A stretch of 64,000 nt of DNA from Candidatus Lutacidiplasma silvani (GCA_022750295.1 JAKIVZ010000005.1:1-64000), one strand, 5' to 3'; positions 10,098 through 18,826 are shown, counted from the first letter of the stretch. Translations and numbers: made by a program. Notes: generated by a model from the letters alone, not told the origin.

Positions 10098-11024
10098 TCA
10101 GGCGGCTTTGGCGACTGAGGCCGGCGTCGCCGCTCGGATGCGGGGAAGGACCCGCCGCAGGATCGCGTCGCGGACCGGGCCCTCGTCGGCCTCGTTCGAC
10201 CAGAGGACCACCACGCCGTCCCAGGTCAGCACGCCGATGTCGGCGACCTCCACGCGGGGCGCCGGGAACCCGGGGATCGCTGCGTGCTGCGCGACGTACT
10301 CCGCGAGCGCCTCCTCGATGACCGTCACCGGGACCTTGAGGTCGAACGTCATCCGGACCCGGTAGCTGCGCGGCGACGGGTAGCTCAGGTTGAGCGCGAG
10401 GGCGCTCACCACGACCTGGTTCGGGATCTTCGCGATCCGGCCGTTGTCGAGCCGTAGGATCGTGTACGTGAGGTCGATGGCGCGGACGGTCCCGGTATAG
10501 GTCGGATAGACCATCTCGTGCGGATAGGTCGGACCGAACGCCCCGTAGTTCGCCGAGACGATCGCGATCCGGTCGCCGACGCGGAACGGAGTGGCCAGGA
10601 TCAGGAGGAACCCGGCGAAGACGTTCGCGAGGACGGTCTGCGCGGCGAGGCCGATGACGATCCCGGCGAACGCGCTCGAGAGGAGGAGGCTGCTGAGCGA
10701 GACGTTCAGCAGGCTCAGGATCGCGGCCACCACGACCGTCGCGATGACGATGTTCGTGACGAACCGGATCGCGGTCGCCTTGCCGGGATTCCCGACGTGC
10801 TTCAGGTAGATCCGGACCGCGGAACCGAACAGCAGCGCCGCGACGTAGGCGACGAGGACGGTCGCCCCGACATCGAGCGCTTTCCAGTAGAGCGAGGTGA
10901 TCGCCCCCCCGAAGAAGTGGGCGAGGATCACGAGGGTGGCGTACGCCCCGATCCCGACCACGATGACCGCGAGCACCCGGACCCCGAGCCGAAGGTCCGG
11001 CGTGTCGACGTCCTCGTCGACCAT
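10098..11024 (-). CDS. Mechanosensitive channel MscS-family protein
   Basis: Small-conductance mechanosensitive channels open on membrane tension and release osmolytes. After a short polar N-terminus there are about four hydrophobic helices. The pore helix is Ala/Gly-rich (SSAFAGIVIGLAAQTVLANV), followed by the conserved beta domain starting FAGFLLILATPFRVGDRIAI and VRAIDLTYTILRLDNGRIAKIPN. Length is about 308 residues. The ATG at 11024 has GGAG 8 bp upstream. An in-frame TTG at 11063 is the alternative start and would be nearly leaderless from the TATA at 11089. The TATA is shared with the divergent Orc1/Cdc6-like gene. Confidence 0.9.
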   Translation of the reverse strand: MVDEDVDTPDLRLGVRVLAVIVVGIGAYATLVILAHFFGGAITSLYWKALDVGATVLVAYVAALLFGSAVRIYLKHVGNPGKATAIRFVTNIVIATVVVAAILSLLNVSLSSLLLSSAFAGIVIGLAAQTVLANVFAGFLLILATPFRVGDRIAIVSANYGAFGPTYPHEMVYPTYTGTVRAIDLTYTILRLDNGRIAKIPNQVVVSALALNLSYPSPRSYRVRMTFDLKVPVTVIEEALAEYVAQHAAIPGFPAPRVEVADIGVLTWDGVVVLWSNEADEGPVRDAILRRVLPRIRAATPASVAKAA

Positions 11025-11087
11025 CGGGTCTCCGGAGGGGACCCGGGCCTTAGGGTTTGCCAAAAGTGAACGGTGGGGGTCTAAGGT

Positions 11088-11098
11088 TTCTTATACGC
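11088..11098. promoter_or_regulatory. Shared TATA box for mscS and the orc1/cdc6-like gene
   Basis: TCTTATACGCC is the only AT-rich box in the short gap between these divergent genes. Read rightward it lies about 26 bp before the GTG at 11117 (a leaderless start). Read leftward (GTATAAG) it lies about 26 bp before 11066, upstream of mscS. The flanks carry an imperfect repeat CTAAGG / CCTAAGG. Confidence 0.55.
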
Positions 11099-11116
11099 CT
11101 AAGGAATCTTGGAGGC

Positions 11117-12289
11117 GTGTACGCCACTCCGTACCCCGGGGTCCTCACCCCGGACTGGTTGCCGCCGGTCCTCCCCGACCGGGCCGCCGAGCTCGCCGAA
11201 CTGGCCGCAATCCTGGGCGACCCCTATCCGGGTCGGTCCCCGCCGTGGGTGGCGGCGGTCGTTGGCCCGTCGGGGTCCGGTACAAGCGCGACCGCGCGAT
11301 TGGCCGCCCGGCGCCTCGTCGAGGCGCTCCACCGGGAAGGGGGGTCCCCCTCGCCGGCGCTCGTACGGGTCCGCGTCGCCGAGGCGGGCGGGACCCAGGG
11401 GGTCGCGTCGGGGCTCCTCAAGGGGCTGGACGGCGGCTTCGAGCCGCGGGGGTTTCCCGTGGCGGAGATCCTCGCCGGATTCCTCCGTCGCCTCGCCCGG
11501 GAGCACCGGCCCGCCGTCGTCGTCCTCGACGACATCGGCCCGGACGCCCCGGACCTCGCGCCGGTCGTCCGCGCCCTCCTCGGGCCCGCGCGATTCCTCC
11601 CCGAAGGAAACGAGGCGGCCCCAACGGTTTGGACGATCCTGGCCGGGCGGAGCGAGGCGGAGGCGGCGTGGACCCGAATGCATCGGGCCGGGCTCCCCCG
11701 CACCGTGCGAATCCCCCTTCCATCCCTCGGGGACCCGGCGATCCGGGCGATCGTCCTCGACCGCGCTACGCGGGCCCTCGGTCACGCCCCGCCGGTCGAG
11801 CTCGTCGACCGGATGGTCGAGCGGTGCGCGCGCGAGGGCCGCGGCGTCGCTCGGGCGCTCGACCTTCTCCGGCGGGAACTCCTCGGGCCCACGGCGAGTC
11901 GTCCCGACCTCCCCTCGCTCGGGGCGGGTCCGGGGCGATTGCCGGTGGAGCCCCGCATCTTGGCCGCCGTCGAGCGGGCCACCCGCGGGCGGCCGGCGAC
12001 CCTCGGAGAGATTCGGTCCTGGGAGGAGCGGCTGGCCCAAGAGGAGGGCGTCCGGCCCCTGCCCGCGACGACGCTCTGGCGGCGGATGGTCCGACTGCAG
12101 GCGGCCGGCGTCATTCGACGCGAGGTCCGGCCGGGAGGCCCCGGCGGGACCCGCTCCACGATCGAGCTCGTCGGTCCGATCCCGTTCTACGCGGTCACGG
12201 CGGCGAATCGAACTCGTCGAGACGCTTCGGGCCCCGCGTCCGCGCCGGGGCCGGTCGCGCCGCCGGCACGGTGGGCGGCGCCGGCGTAG
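11117..12289 (+). CDS. Orc1/Cdc6-like AAA+ protein lacking the Walker A lysine
   Basis: The 390-residue protein has the layout of archaeal Orc1/Cdc6 initiators. There is an N-terminal P-loop position (VVGPSGSGTSATARLA, about residues 52-67), Walker B VVVLDDI, and a lid-like segment (ERCAREGRGVARALDLLRRE). A C-terminal winged helix carries TLWRRMVRLQAAGVIRREVR. The P-loop reads GSGTS where GTGKT/S is expected, so the ATP-contacting lysine is missing and ATP hydrolysis is doubtful. The leaderless GTG at 11117 fits the TATA at 11088. The last 95 bp overlap the convergent hel308 gene. The family assignment rests on the order of motifs; a diverged STAND-type ATPase is possible. Confidence 0.68.
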   Translation: MYATPYPGVLTPDWLPPVLPDRAAELAELAAILGDPYPGRSPPWVAAVVGPSGSGTSATARLAARRLVEALHREGGSPSPALVRVRVAEAGGTQGVASGLLKGLDGGFEPRGFPVAEILAGFLRRLAREHRPAVVVLDDIGPDAPDLAPVVRALLGPARFLPEGNEAAPTVWTILAGRSEAEAAWTRMHRAGLPRTVRIPLPSLGDPAIRAIVLDRATRALGHAPPVELVDRMVERCAREGRGVARALDLLRRELLGPTASRPDLPSLGAGPGRLPVEPRILAAVERATRGRPATLGEIRSWEERLAQEEGVRPLPATTLWRRMVRLQAAGVIRREVRPGGPGGTRSTIELVGPIPFYAVTAANRTRRDASGPASAPGPVAPPARWAAPA

Positions 12290-14468
12290 GCGGCTCGTCG
12301 TCGGCCGGCGTTCTTCGTCCGCCCCCAACCTCGGCCAGCACCGCTTTGGCGAGCGGCCGCGACTTGAGGAGCGTCTCCAGGTGGTCGAGTCGGGCCCCCT
12401 TCAACGCCTCGCGGTCGGGATACCCGGCGCGGTAGAGCGCCCGACCCCGCACGCGGCCGACGCCGCGCAACCGGACAAGGTCGAGGAGCTCCTCGTTGAC
12501 CCCGTACCGGACCCGGAGGGAGAGCGCGTCGATCGCGCGGGCCGCTCGCCGCTGGAACCGGACGGCCAGCCGGCTCGCGCCGAACAGGAGCCAATCGGCG
12601 TCCTCGACCTTCGCCCGAACGTCGCCCGCGCCGATCCCGAACCGCTCGGTGAGCTCGACGAGGGGGGTCTCGTCGACCCACGCCTCGAGCACGCTCGCCG
12701 TCTTCAGCGTCGCGAGGAAGAGGTCGAGGTCGAGCCGGAGCGGATCCTCGTCGGGCTTGATCAGGAGTTCGCTCTCGAGGTCGGTGAACTTGGCCAACAT
12801 CTCCACGTCCTCGCCCCGCCGGAGGAACATCGCCGGCAGGTCGGGCGTGGCGGCGACCGCCGCGAGGAGCGAGAACGCGCTCGGGTTGATCGGCGCCCGC
12901 TCGAGCGCCTGGCGGAGTACGACGGCGCTCATCGGATCGAGGTACAGCTCGCTCGTGAGCACCCCGAACCCGGTGGCCCGCAGCTCCGCGACCGGTTCGA
13001 GGAACTCGTGGTGTTCGAGGAACCTCCGCACGTTCTCGACGACGACGGCAATCTCCCGGAGCTCGACGGTGTGGCCGAAGAACGTCGCCGCGAAGAACTC
13101 CTCGAGCTCCGCCTCGGTGCCAACCTGGCCGCTCGCCACGAGCGCGAGGAGATGCATCCGCAGCGCCGGCTCGGCCGCCAGCCGCGACTGGACCCGCTCG
13201 GGCGGAGCGGAGAGGTAGTCATCGAGGAACCGCTCGGCCTCCTCCTCGCTCCGGGCGAGGAGCACAGCCTCGCCGGCGACGTCGAACCGGGGTCGGCCGG
13301 CCCGGCCGCACATCTGCTGGACCTCCATCGCCGAGATCGGCGCCTGAACCCCCAGGTGGTCGTCGTACCGGGTCGTGTCGCGGACGATCACCCGCCGCGC
13401 GGGAAGGTTGATCCCGGCGGCCAGCGTGGGGGTTGCGACAAGCGCCTTCAACGTCCGTTCCTTGAACGCTCGCTCGACGATCCGGCGCTCGGGATTCGTA
13501 AGCGACGCGTTGTGGAACGCAACCCCGTCGGGGAGGAGGCCCGAGAGCCGGCGGATGCCTTCGGTCTCCTCCTCGGCCACGGTCCCGAGGGCGTCGGCGG
13601 CGCCGCGCGCCGCGGCCTTCTCCTCGGGCGACAGGGTGGCCCGGACGGTGGGCGCGAGCGATTGGGCCGTCTGCTCGCTCGCCCGCCGCGTGTTGACGAA
13701 GACGAGCGCCTGGCCCCCGCCCCGGATTACGTCCCGAACGAGCCGGGGCAAGGCGTCGCCCGGCGGGGGCACGTCGCGGGTCGTGAGGTCGGTGAAGAGG
13801 ATCCGACCGTCGTGATACACCCCCGACTTGAGGGGGACCGGTCGGAACTCGCTCGCGACATGGCGGGCCTTCAGCCAGTCGGCGATCTCGGCCGAGTTCC
13901 CGACGGTGGCGGAGAGCGCCACGACCTGGACGTCCGGTCGCAGCCGCTTCAGGCGAGTGAGGGAAACCTCGAGGGTCGGACCCCGGTCCGGGTCGCGCAT
14001 GAGGTGCACCTCGTCGGCGACGACGGCGCCGAGCCGCTCGAGCCACGGGGCGCGTTTCCGCAGCAGCCCGTCCGCCTTCTCGCTCGTCGCCACGAGGATG
14101 TCGAGCTTGTCGAGGACGGCGTTCGAGAGGTCGTAGTCCCCGATCGAGAGCCCGACCCGGATCCCGAGCGACTCGAACGCCTGGAGTTCGTCGTATTTTT
14201 CCTGGGCGAGCGCCCGCAGCGGGACCAGGTAGAGACCGGTCCGGCCGGCCCGCGCGGCCCGGAGGAGGGCGAGGTAGGCGACGAGCGATTTGCCGCTCGC
14301 GGTCGGGCAGGCGAGCACGACGCTCTCGCCGGCCAGGACCGGGACGATCGCCTCCGCCTGGGGCGGATACAGGGACGTGATGCCGTCGGCCTCCAGGATC
14401 GCGCGGATCTCGCGCGGGATGCCGACCGAGTCGAGAGGGACCCGCGCCTCGGCGCCCGTACCTGACAT
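12195..14468 (-). CDS. hel308: Ski2-family DNA helicase Hel308
   Basis: Hel308 is a 3'-5' DNA helicase acting at stalled forks. The 757-residue protein has the Q motif YPPQAEA (34-40), Walker A CPTASGKS (54-61), the DExH box ADEVH (151-155), SAT motif III (186-188) and motif VI QQMCGRAGRP (384-393). The C-terminal half shows the winged-helix, ratchet and helix-hairpin-helix parts (RLRGVGRVRGRALYRAGYPD). It ends in a low-complexity Pro/Arg tail and KRLDEFDSPP. The start at 14468 is placed where similarity begins; the frame is open further upstream only as antisense of the acyl-CoA dehydrogenase. Its last 95 bp overlap the orc1/cdc6-like gene. Confidence 0.93.
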   Translation of the reverse strand: MSGTGAEARVPLDSVGIPREIRAILEADGITSLYPPQAEAIVPVLAGESVVLACPTASGKSLVAYLALLRAARAGRTGLYLVPLRALAQEKYDELQAFESLGIRVGLSIGDYDLSNAVLDKLDILVATSEKADGLLRKRAPWLERLGAVVADEVHLMRDPDRGPTLEVSLTRLKRLRPDVQVVALSATVGNSAEIADWLKARHVASEFRPVPLKSGVYHDGRILFTDLTTRDVPPPGDALPRLVRDVIRGGGQALVFVNTRRASEQTAQSLAPTVRATLSPEEKAAARGAADALGTVAEEETEGIRRLSGLLPDGVAFHNASLTNPERRIVERAFKERTLKALVATPTLAAGINLPARRVIVRDTTRYDDHLGVQAPISAMEVQQMCGRAGRPRFDVAGEAVLLARSEEEAERFLDDYLSAPPERVQSRLAAEPALRMHLLALVASGQVGTEAELEEFFAATFFGHTVELREIAVVVENVRRFLEHHEFLEPVAELRATGFGVLTSELYLDPMSAVVLRQALERAPINPSAFSLLAAVAATPDLPAMFLRRGEDVEMLAKFTDLESELLIKPDEDPLRLDLDLFLATLKTASVLEAWVDETPLVELTERFGIGAGDVRAKVEDADWLLFGASRLAVRFQRRAARAIDALSLRVRYGVNEELLDLVRLRGVGRVRGRALYRAGYPDREALKGARLDHLETLLKSRPLAKAVLAEVGGGRRTPADDEPPTPAPPTVPAARPAPARTRGPKRLDEFDSPP

Positions 14469-14521
14469 GACCGGAGCGACCCGCGTCGACCTCAAAGCGC
14501 TTGACCGGCCCGGGCCCGCCG

Positions 14522-15652
14522 TCAGCGGCCGACGAGCGTCCGACCGAGGATGAGCTCCTGGATCTCGGTCGTCCCCTCGACGATGGGGAATACCCGGGCG
14601 TCCCGGAAGATCCGGTTGGCGTCGGCGCCGTTCTGGGTCCCCGCCGGGCCGGCCACGTCGATCGCATGGCTCGCGATCCGGACCGCCGCGTCGCTCGCGA
14701 AGAGCTTGGCCGCCGAAGCGAATCCGTCGTACGGGCGGCCAGCGTCTTTTTCCTCCGCCGCGCGGGCGACGAGCGATTGGGCGGCGCTCAGGGTGACGAA
14801 CGCCCTCGCCACCTCGCCGCGCCGGGCGTCCGAGGGGTCGGCGATCGCCGCCGCCCGCATCGTCTCGAACGCGGCTCGGGCGACGCCGAGGGCGCAGGAG
14901 GCGATCCCCACCCGGCCGGCCGACAGCGCCCCGAGGGCGACCTTGAGACCCTCGCCCTCCGCCCCGAGGAGATTCCGGGCGGGCACCTGGGCATCCTGGA
15001 AGACGAGTTCGTTCGTCTCGCTCCCTCGGAGCCCCAGTTTGTCGAGTTTCTGGGCCGTGCCAAACCCCGGCGTCCCCTTCTCCACGAGGAACGCCGAGAT
15101 CCCTCGGGCTCCTTGGGCCGCGTCGCGGGTGGCGAATGCGAGGACCACGTCGGCCCTCGCTCCGTTCGTGATGAACATCTTGGCCCCATTGAGCACGAAG
15201 CCGCGCGGACCCGACGCGTACCGCGTGCTGAGTCGCGCGGCGTCGGAACCGACCGATGGCTCGGTCAGGGCGAACGCCCCGAGCGCGCGCCCCGCGGCCA
15301 GCGGCCGGACGAACCGCTCCTTCTGATCGTCGGTGCCGTGCGCGAAGATCGGGTGCGTGCAGACGGAAAGATGCACCGAGAGGAGGACGGCCACCGTCGG
15401 GCTCGCCGCCGCCAGCTCCTCGAGGACCCCCGAGATCGACCGGGTGTCGCCCCCCGACCCGCCCCACTCGGTCGGGACGCCCAGGCCGAACAGTCCCGTG
15501 GGGCGCATCCGGTCGAGGATCTCGGCGGGGAGCGCGTCGGTCTGGTCGATCTGCCCCGCGGCCGGCCGGACGACCTCGTCGGCGAACCGACGGGCCGCCT
15601 GCCGCCATTCCCCGGCATCCGAAGAACCTCCCATCGGCTCGCGCGTCGCCAC
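14522..15652 (-). CDS. Acyl-CoA dehydrogenase
   Basis: This FAD flavoprotein oxidises acyl-CoA to 2-enoyl-CoA and passes electrons to ETF. The 376-residue protein has an N-terminal helical domain, the FAD/substrate segment FALTEPSVGSDAARLST, a middle beta domain (MFITNGARADVVLAFA), and the C-terminal signature with PIVEGTTEIQELILGR. The Glu of VEGTTEI is at the usual catalytic base position. Chain length or branched specificity cannot be told. It lies 53 bp upstream of hel308 on the same strand and diverges from the RqcH gene. Confidence 0.93.
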   Translation of the reverse strand: MATREPMGGSSDAGEWRQAARRFADEVVRPAAGQIDQTDALPAEILDRMRPTGLFGLGVPTEWGGSGGDTRSISGVLEELAAASPTVAVLLSVHLSVCTHPIFAHGTDDQKERFVRPLAAGRALGAFALTEPSVGSDAARLSTRYASGPRGFVLNGAKMFITNGARADVVLAFATRDAAQGARGISAFLVEKGTPGFGTAQKLDKLGLRGSETNELVFQDAQVPARNLLGAEGEGLKVALGALSAGRVGIASCALGVARAAFETMRAAAIADPSDARRGEVARAFVTLSAAQSLVARAAEEKDAGRPYDGFASAAKLFASDAAVRIASHAIDVAGPAGTQNGADANRIFRDARVFPIVEGTTEIQELILGRTLVGR

Positions 15653-15709
15653 GTTCGGTAAGGCTATGTGCGTAACGCTCGCTCGTCGCTACCGGAGGCT
15701 CCGGGGCGA

Positions 15710-17617
15710 GTGGCTGCGACGGTGGTCGTCGGAAAGGATCGATTCACTTCGGTCGATTCGCTCGCCGTCGCTCGCGAGCTCCGCACCCTCGGTCGGGCCC
15801 ATGTCGACAAGGCGTTCGACCTCGGCCCCGACCGGCTCGCGCTGACGGTCCGCGCCTCGGGGGTCGGCAAGCGGGCGCTCGTCATCCGTCCCGGCCAGTA
15901 CGCCGCGGTCCTCGAGACGGTCGCGGACCGGGACGAGGGGCTGAGCCCGCTCGCGAAGGAGCTCCGCCGGGTCCTGAGCGGAGCCGCCCTCGTGAGCGTC
16001 GCCGATCCCGGGGGGGAACGGTACCTCGAGGTCGAATTCTCACGGGGCGATGCCGATGGGCCGCTCACGATGGGGGCGGAGCTCTTCGGAGCCGGGAATC
16101 TTCTGGTCGCGCGGGGCGGCAATCTCGTCGTCGTGGCCCATCCCAAAACGTGGTCGAATCGCGCGGTGCGCGTCGGCGCGCCGTACTCCCGTCCTCCGGT
16201 CCGCGTCGACCCGTTCCGACTGGACGTCCCCGGGATCGAGACGCTCCTCCGGGCCTCCCGGACCGACCGGACCAGCACGCTCGCGGCGCGCCTCGGACTC
16301 GGCGGCCCTCTCGCGGAAGAGGTCGTCACCCGCACCGGCCTCGGCGGCGAGCGACCGGCGATGTCCGAGCCGGAGGAGTTCGCCCCCTTGGTGCACCGGG
16401 CGCTCACCGACCTCGGGGCCGAGGTCGGCGACCGGCCGACCGGATACCTCTACTCCCTTGACGGCACCCCCGTCGACGTCACCCCGTTCGAGTCGCGACG
16501 GCTGGCCGGCCGCACCGGGATCACCGTCGAGGCGACCGGCACGTTCTCCGAGGCGGCCCACCGGTACTTCGACGCCCGGGCCGAGCGAGTGGCCCCGACG
16601 GTCTCCGCGGCCGACGGGAAGCGGGCGGAGTGGGAACGGCAGCGGCACCAGCAGGAGACGGCCGTCGGCGAGCTCCGCGCGCAGGCCGCGGGCCTCACCC
16701 GGCAGGCCGACCTCCTCCTCGCCCACTTTCCGGAGGTGGAGTCGCAGATCCGGGCCGCGGCGCCCGCCGAGACCGAGAACGAGCCCGTCGTCGTGACCGT
16801 CGAGGACCTCGCGATCCCGGTCCCCCGGGGTCGTTCGATCCGGTCGGTCGCGCAGTCCCGCTACGACGAGGCGAAGAAGGCGCAGGCGAAGCTCGCCGGC
16901 GCGGTGGCCGCCCTCGCCCAGTCGGACGACCGGCTCGCCGAACAGCTCCGCGCGATCCTGGCGGAGGCCCCAATGGCGACCGCCGCCGCGGCCGCGCGTC
17001 GACGCAGCCCGAACTGGTTCGAGCGGTACCGTTGGTTCCACAGTTCGGAAGGGATCCTGGTGATCGGGGGCCGGGACGCGGCCTCGAACGACCTCATCGT
17101 CCGACGGTACCTCAACCCCGGTGACAAGTACGTCCATGCGGACATCCACGGGGCGCCGAGCGTGATCGTCAAGCACCCGGCGCCCGGCGAACCGTCGGGA
17201 ACGGAGGTGACCCTCGAGGAAGCGGCGCAGTGGGGGATCGCGTTCTCGAAGGCGTGGCGGGCCGGACTCGCGAGCGCGTCCGCGTTCGCGGTCGAGGCCG
17301 ACCAGGTCTCCAAAGCCGGCGCGAGCGGCGAGTTCGTACCCCGGGGCGCCTGGGTGATCCATGGGACAAAGACGGTCTTCAAGGACCTCCCCACCGAGCT
17401 CGGGCTCGGTACGGTGGACGACCGCGGGGACACGCTCTGGGTGATCGCCCCGCCCCGCGCATTCACGGGCCGGGGGACGATGCTCTACCGCCTGACGCCG
17501 GGACCGGAGCGGGACCGGGCGGAGCGCGAGGTCGAGCTCGTGCGGGAGACCGGCCTCTCGCGGGACCGACTCCAATCGCTGCTTCCCTCCGGCGGCATCG
17601 CGTACCGCCGGGCGTAG
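15710..17617 (+). CDS. rqcH: Archaeal RqcH / NFACT-family ribosome quality control protein
   Basis: NFACT proteins (Tae2/Rqc2/RqcH) bind obstructed large ribosomal subunits and support C-terminal tailing of stalled nascent chains. The N-terminal NFACT-N fold covers about residues 1-250. Helix-hairpin-helix and coiled-coil segments follow (GKRAEWERQRHQQETAVGEL, about 305-325). The NFACT-R domain has the hallmark NWFERYRWFHSSEGILVIGG and DKYVHADIHGAPSVIVK. A C-terminal NFACT-C part completes it. The GTG at 15710 is preferred because GGAGG lies 11 bp upstream; a GTG at 15668 is an alternative. The last 133 bp overlap the convergent zinc-finger gene. Confidence 0.9.
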   Translation: MAATVVVGKDRFTSVDSLAVARELRTLGRAHVDKAFDLGPDRLALTVRASGVGKRALVIRPGQYAAVLETVADRDEGLSPLAKELRRVLSGAALVSVADPGGERYLEVEFSRGDADGPLTMGAELFGAGNLLVARGGNLVVVAHPKTWSNRAVRVGAPYSRPPVRVDPFRLDVPGIETLLRASRTDRTSTLAARLGLGGPLAEEVVTRTGLGGERPAMSEPEEFAPLVHRALTDLGAEVGDRPTGYLYSLDGTPVDVTPFESRRLAGRTGITVEATGTFSEAAHRYFDARAERVAPTVSAADGKRAEWERQRHQQETAVGELRAQAAGLTRQADLLLAHFPEVESQIRAAAPAETENEPVVVTVEDLAIPVPRGRSIRSVAQSRYDEAKKAQAKLAGAVAALAQSDDRLAEQLRAILAEAPMATAAAAARRRSPNWFERYRWFHSSEGILVIGGRDAASNDLIVRRYLNPGDKYVHADIHGAPSVIVKHPAPGEPSGTEVTLEEAAQWGIAFSKAWRAGLASASAFAVEADQVSKAGASGEFVPRGAWVIHGTKTVFKDLPTELGLGTVDDRGDTLWVIAPPRAFTGRGTMLYRLTPGPERDRAEREVELVRETGLSRDRLQSLLPSGGIAYRRA

Positions 17618-18231
17618 AGCCGCTCGACGTACATCGCCGCGAACTGGTCTTCCTCGTGGCGCCAGGTCCGGCCCCGGGCCCGCAGCGCCGAGATGTGCCA
17701 GGTCCGGCCGTCGATGGTGATCGGTCCTCCTACTGCGAGCATCGTCTCCGGCGGAAGGGTCAGGCGGGTCGCCGTCGTCCGCCGCCCATCGACCATGGAG
17801 ACCTTCACGACGGCGCCGACGTCCAACGTCAGCCACACCGTTCGGACTTCCCGCGCCGCGGCGGTCCGGGCGGGCCGTCCGTCGAGCCGGTCGATCTTGT
17901 GAACGATCGCGGGCGGGTCCCGTCCGGGGAACCGCTCCCCGAGGGTCAACTGCTCGAGCGCCGGTACCGAACGGAGGGTCCGGGTGGACGACTGCCCGTC
18001 CGAGACGATCTCAAAGAGCTCGTGCTCGGCCGGGGGCTCCATCCGGAACGGATGGGTCGTCCGGCAGGTCCGGCATCGGGCGAGCCCCGAGACGACCCGG
18101 CGCTGGGCGGGGTCGAGATGGACGACCCGGTGGGGGGTCTCCTCGCCGCACACCTCGCAGAAGATGGTGGCCGCATGGACACCGGCGGCCGCCGGACGCG
18201 ACCGGGGTTTCGGGACGGGCTCGTCGGTCAC
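17485..18231 (-). CDS. Archaeal zinc-finger protein of the HVO_0476 / COG1326 type
   Basis: The 248-residue protein has an N-terminal treble-clef-like zinc ribbon made of CEVCG and CRTC pairs separated by about 30 residues (about 25-56). A beta-rich domain follows, with repeated segments such as RTVWLTLDVGAVVKVSMVDGR and GGPITIDGRTWHISALR, resembling COG1326 archaeal proteins of unknown function. About 45 C-terminal residues (Ser/Arg-rich) are encoded opposite the end of rqcH and are probably not part of the fold. It is followed on the same strand (upstream in coordinates) by tRNA-Pro. Role unknown; a regulatory or RNA-related function would be a guess. Confidence 0.75.
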   Translation of the reverse strand: MTDEPVPKPRSRPAAAGVHAATIFCEVCGEETPHRVVHLDPAQRRVVSGLARCRTCRTTHPFRMEPPAEHELFEIVSDGQSSTRTLRSVPALEQLTLGERFPGRDPPAIVHKIDRLDGRPARTAAAREVRTVWLTLDVGAVVKVSMVDGRRTTATRLTLPPETMLAVGGPITIDGRTWHISALRARGRTWRHEEDQFAAMYVERLYARRYAMPPEGSSDWSRSRERPVSRTSSTSRSARSRSGPGVRR

Positions 18232-18273
18232 CGGGCCGTCTCCGAAGGCGCGACGGCGCTGCGCCGGTCCGGA

Positions 18274-18381
18274 TGGGGCTGCCCGAATTTGAATCGGGGT
18301 CCCGGGCTCCCAAAGCCCGAAGGATGGACCAATAGCGCGGCGCGGGGGCCGTCCCCGGCGCCGAAACTACCCCACAGCCCC
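18274..18381 (-). tRNA. tRNA-Pro (anticodon UGG) with 33-nt insertion in the D-loop
   Basis: The acceptor strands GGGGCTG and CAGCCCC pair perfectly, with discriminator A. The anticodon stem CGGGC/GCCCG closes the loop TTTGGGA, giving anticodon TGG. The T-arm CCCGA/TCGGG closes TTCAAAT. The gene is 108 nt because the D-loop, expected to read AGTTTGGTCCA, is split after AGTTT by a 33-nt segment. Without it the tRNA is a normal 75 nt. No CCA is encoded. It lies 42 bp downstream (lower coordinates side: zinc-finger start) and 13 bp from the UPF0179 stop, so it may share a transcript with these genes. Confidence 0.9.
18331..18363 (-). other. Putative non-canonical tRNA intron in D-loop of tRNA-Pro
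   Basis: The 33-nt insertion contains a strong hairpin: CGGCGC pairs with GCGCCG, a C-C mismatch follows, then GGGG pairs with CCCC over a small loop. Around the junctions TAGT can pair with GCTA as a 4-bp central helix flanked by bulges TTC and TTGG, with GGG/TCC outside. This is a relaxed bulge-helix-bulge. The exact ends are ambiguous by one or two T residues. Confidence 0.65.
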
Positions 18382-18394
18382 GCCACCGGCTCCC

Positions 18395-18823
18395 TCAGAG
18401 GGCGTCCACGCGTTTGAGCGTTCGGCCGATCCGACATTCGGCTGGCTCCGGATGGACCTTCGCGATCCGGAACCGCTGCTTGGCCGGCAACGAAGGCCCC
18501 GAGCAGATGTCCCAGTTCGAGCAGTCGAGCCGGTTGCATCCGTACCGCCCCGTCTCGACCGAGCTCCCGACCACGGCGGTCTGCGATTCCACGACGAGCG
18601 TCCTCGGGACCGCCTCGACCTCGACGACCGCGGCCGTGGTCTCCTGGAGGGCACAGGGATGGCGCACCGGCCGCACGTGCGTGACGGAGTACCGGCGCCC
18701 CGCATCGAGGGTCAGACACGCGTGGCGGTACGGACACGTTCGGCAGACGGGGGCCGCCCCCTGGTAGACGAACTCGAACCCGACCTTCGCCTGGTTCTGG
18801 GAGAGGAGGGTGATCTCGGCCAC
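18395..18823 (-). CDS. UPF0179 family cysteine-rich protein
   Basis: The 142-residue protein matches the archaeal UPF0179 family. The N-terminal strand segment begins ITLLSQNQAKVGFEFVYQG. A cysteine set follows: VCRTCPYRHACL near residues 26-37, CAL near 57, CNRLDC near 95-100 and IC near 106. The C-terminus ends FRIAKVHPEPAECRIGRTLKRV. The cysteines look suited to bind an iron-sulfur cluster or zinc (inference). It is separated by 3 bp from the upstream egsA gene, so the two are probably co-transcribed. Molecular role unknown. Confidence 0.88.
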   Translation of the reverse strand: MAEITLLSQNQAKVGFEFVYQGAAPVCRTCPYRHACLTLDAGRRYSVTHVRPVRHPCALQETTAAVVEVEAVPRTLVVESQTAVVGSSVETGRYGCNRLDCSNWDICSGPSLPAKQRFRIAKVHPEPAECRIGRTLKRVDAL

Positions 18824-18826
18824 GGT

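Noticed and set aside
11025-11116. A replication origin beside the orc1/cdc6-like gene
   Set aside because: The gap is only about 90 bp and no convincing origin recognition boxes or AT-rich unwinding region are seen.
14501-15661. A 386-codon frame opposite the acyl-CoA dehydrogenase
   Set aside because: The opposite strand carries a complete acyl-CoA dehydrogenase with catalytic Glu; this frame is low-complexity.
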